From assembly GCF_000236805.1 (NCBI RefSeq), contig NZ_AGFX01000022.1, positions 1-53,769 of the forward strand: a stretch of 53,769 nucleotides of DNA, given 5' to 3'. A model generated the notes under the pieces. That model searched no databases. It had not been told where the DNA came from and was given only the letters and a program-made list of their open reading frames with translations. Each line of letters opens with the position of its first letter. Position 1 is the stretch's first letter. A program made the translations under genes and the position numbers. Shown here in pieces: positions 52,463-53,769 of the stretch. Source of the DNA: Paenibacillus peoriae KCTC 3763. Its GTDB lineage: Bacteria; Bacillota; Bacilli; Paenibacillales; Paenibacillaceae.

Positions 52463-53167
52463 TCAATATTGCTGTTTTAATACCCTCTGTGTTCGTTCCA
52501 CCGCAAAGTCACTAAAAGTAGAGATTACACTGTTATACTCGTTTATATCCTGTACACGGATTCCCTGTTGAAGTTGTTCATACACCCCTTCCGGCAAAGC
52601 CGTTTCCATGGAGTCCACATCCAGTTGGAAAAAAGTCCGTATAACCTTCTCCTTTTTAGGTGGCCCTTCAAACAAAGTGAGTTGTCCGTCAGCGCTCAAG
52701 CCCATGTACCCGTGTTCTTTACACGATTCTGACAGGTCCTCCACCCTTCGCTCCAGCCATACCTCTCCCTTAGTATTAAGGCGTCCCTTCCAGTCGGGAT
52801 GCTGTTTCAGTAAATTTTCCAGCTGCTGCGAGCTTAGCGTTCCCAAGGAAAGTGTTTCTGTACCACACACATAGGTGGTTAACAGGTGAGTTTTCCTGCT
52901 TATACCGGAAGCACGGATACTTTGCAAAACCTGCATCTGTGAGGAGCGATCTTCAGCCGGTGTTGTGTGTGAGGATTCCTCCATATCAACCTCTGCCATA
53001 ACGGTAGTAGCAAGTGGCTGTGACAGCATAGCTTGCATATGTCTTGAAAACAGAATACCCAACCCAGCCAGCAAACAAGCTACTCCAAAAATGGTGCAGG
53101 CCCACACCATTCTTCTTCCCTGTTTCCAGCGCCGTTTCATTTGTTTTTTCCAACTTAATCGCTTCAC
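52463..53167 (-). CDS. bofC: BofC-like sporulation checkpoint protein
   Basis: BofC, exported from the forespore, restrains SpoIVB and so the activation of sigma-K. The 234-aa product has a basic N-terminus and one membrane segment (MVWACTIFGVACLLAGLGILF, residues ~20-40). An extracytoplasmic region contains a conserved CG (TYVCGTETLSLGTLSSQQLENLLKQHPDWKG), typical of BofC. A C-terminal domain follows (SCKEHGYMGLSADGQLTLFEGPPKKEKVIRTFFQLDVDSMETALP). The N-terminal part is longer and less conserved than in B. subtilis. The start is GTG at 53167 after AAGGGAT. Its position after ruvC/ruvA fits Bacillus synteny. Confidence 0.85.
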   Translation of the reverse strand: MKRLSWKKQMKRRWKQGRRMVWACTIFGVACLLAGLGILFSRHMQAMLSQPLATTVMAEVDMEESSHTTPAEDRSSQMQVLQSIRASGISRKTHLLTTYVCGTETLSLGTLSSQQLENLLKQHPDWKGRLNTKGEVWLERRVEDLSESCKEHGYMGLSADGQLTLFEGPPKKEKVIRTFFQLDVDSMETALPEGVYEQLQQGIRVQDINEYNSVISTFSDFAVERTQRVLKQQY

Positions 53168-53283
53168 AGTAATCCCTTCCGTCCCACTTTTTGTGTTAGT
53201 GTGACCTGGCGATTACTGAATTATACAAAAAGATAATAAATGCAATAAAAAAAGCCACTGCTTCCAGCGACCTTTCCTTTGAA

Positions 53284-53357
53284 TCGGGATGACACGATTT
53301 GAACATGCGACCCCCTGGTCCCAAACCAGGTGCTCTACCAAGCTGAGCTACATCCCG
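53284..53357 (-). tRNA. tRNA-Pro (anticodon TGG)
   Basis: A full cloverleaf on the minus strand: acceptor CGGGATG/CATCCCG, D-arm AGCTCAGCTTGGTAGAGC, anticodon loop TTTGGGA within CCTGG/CCAGG, T-arm with TTCAAAT. The discriminator is A; the 3' CCA is not encoded. Confidence 0.95.
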
Positions 53358-53364
53358 AAATACA

Positions 53365-53444
53365 TGCCGGTGAGAGGACTCGAACCTCCACGGTTTCCCT
53401 CACGATTTTGAGTCGCGCGCGTCTGCCAATTCCGCCACACCGGC
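53365..53444 (-). tRNA. tRNA-Leu (anticodon CAA)
   Basis: The acceptor GCCGGTG/CACCGGC, anticodon loop CTCAAAA, a longer variable arm (GAGGGAAACCGT) typical of tRNA-Leu and a T-loop TTCGAGT are visible on the minus strand. The discriminator is A. No CCA follows. Confidence 0.93.
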
Positions 53445-53456
53445 TTATGAAGTTAA

Positions 53457-53533
53457 TGGCGCGCCCTGAGAGATTCGAACTCCCGGCCTTTTGATTCGTA
53501 GTCAAACGCTCTATCCAGCTGAGCTAAGGGCGC
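53457..53533 (-). tRNA. tRNA-Arg (anticodon ACG)
   Basis: Acceptor GCGCCCT/AGGGCGC, D-arm AGCTCAGCTGGATAGAGC, anticodon loop CTACGAA and T-loop TTCGAAT on the minus strand. Discriminator G is followed by an encoded CCA. The A34 is expected to be deaminated to inosine. Confidence 0.95.
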
Positions 53534-53538
53534 AAATA

Positions 53539-53613
53539 TGGAGCGGACGACGGGAATCGAACCCGCGACCCTCGCCTTGGCAAGGCGATGCTCTACCGCT
53601 GAGCCACGTCCGC
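53539..53613 (-). tRNA. tRNA-Gly (anticodon GCC)
   Basis: Acceptor GCGGACG/CGTCCGC, anticodon loop TTGCCAA in a CGCC/GGCG stem, T-arm CGGGTTCGATTCCCG on the minus strand. Discriminator T and an encoded CCA follow. Confidence 0.95.
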
Positions 53614-53647
53614 AATACAATTATATTATAACATATAATTTCAAAAA

Positions 53648-53723
53648 TGGTGAGCCATGAAGGACTCGAACCTTCGACACCCTGATTAAAAGTCAGGTGC
53701 TCTACCAACTGAGCTAATGGCTC
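53648..53723 (-). tRNA. tRNA-Lys (anticodon TTT)
   Basis: Acceptor GAGCCAT/ATGGCTC, D-arm AGCTCAGTTGGTAGAGC, anticodon loop CTTTTAA, T-arm GAAGGTTCGAGTCCTTC on the minus strand. Discriminator A and an encoded CCA follow. An AT-rich 34-base spacer separates it from tRNA-Gly. Confidence 0.95.
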
Positions 53724-53751
53724 CCAACAGGGTCATGTAACTTTATAAAAA

Positions 53752-53769
53752 TGGCGGAACTGACGGGAT
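53752..53769 (-). tRNA. 3' end of a further tRNA, cut by the window edge
   Basis: The minus strand at the edge reads ATCCCGTCAGTTCCGCCA, that is, the end of a T-arm, a 7-base acceptor strand (AGTTCC-type), discriminator and CCA. The anticodon lies outside the window, so the amino acid cannot be told. Confidence 0.7.

Overview
This window looks like a chromosomal segment from a Paenibacillus-type, endospore-forming Firmicute. That is an inference, probably near the P. polymyxa group. It rests on strong AGGAGG-type ribosome binding sites with frequent TTG and GTG starts, sporulation genes (spoVB, a SpoIID/LytB protein, bofC), a T-box leader in front of hisS-aspS, and a gene order close to the Bacillus block secDF-comN-spoVB-yrbG-yrzE-yajC-tgt-queA-ruvBA-bofC. 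The backbone has moderate GC. The first ~4.2 kb is visibly AT-richer.

Layout. (1) 1-4.25 kb is an accessory, prophage-like remnant: a HicB-like protein with an unknown partner, an excisionase-like DNA-binding protein, a P22-type antirepressor N-terminal domain with decayed frames beside it, and a small secreted protein. (2) 4.3-7.5 kb holds a PPK2 polyphosphate kinase, two overlapping crcB fluoride channel genes and rarA. (3) 7.7-10 kb holds helD. (4) 10.1-21.7 kb is a complete citrate fermentation locus, all on the minus strand: OmpR-type response regulator, citS-type 2-hydroxycarboxylate transporter, hybrid histidine kinase, citDEF (citrate lyase subunits), a malic-enzyme-type oxaloacetate decarboxylase, and citC, citX, citG (lyase activation and prosthetic group synthesis). 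(5) 22-25.3 kb holds an ABC exporter and a purine permease. (6) 25.3-30.9 kb holds tcdA, aspS and hisS behind a T-box leader, then a small unknown gene and dtd. (7) 31-38 kb holds relA, apt and recJ, with a uracil permease on the opposite strand. (8) 38-46.6 kb holds a CDF transporter, secF, secD, comN, spoVB, yrbG, yrzE, yajC and tgt. (9) 46.6-53.2 kb holds queA, a SpoIID-like protein, ruvB, ruvA, ruvC and bofC. (10) 53.28 kb to the end is a minus-strand tRNA cluster (Pro, Leu, Arg, Gly, Lys, and the 3' end of another).

How the genes work together. The citrate locus is self-contained: sense, import, cleave to acetate and oxaloacetate, decarboxylate to pyruvate, and build and charge the lyase acyl carrier protein. 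Its two apparent transcription units (citS, and kinase-citDEF-malic enzyme-citCXG) carry the same AT-rich box about 130-150 bp upstream of their first genes, a good candidate operator for the adjacent response regulator. A cre-like site also lies upstream of citS. Compared with the B. subtilis order hisS-aspS-tcdA-rarA, the stretch between tcdA and rarA is filled here by ~18 kb carrying this locus. No CRISPR array, rRNA or intact transposase was seen.
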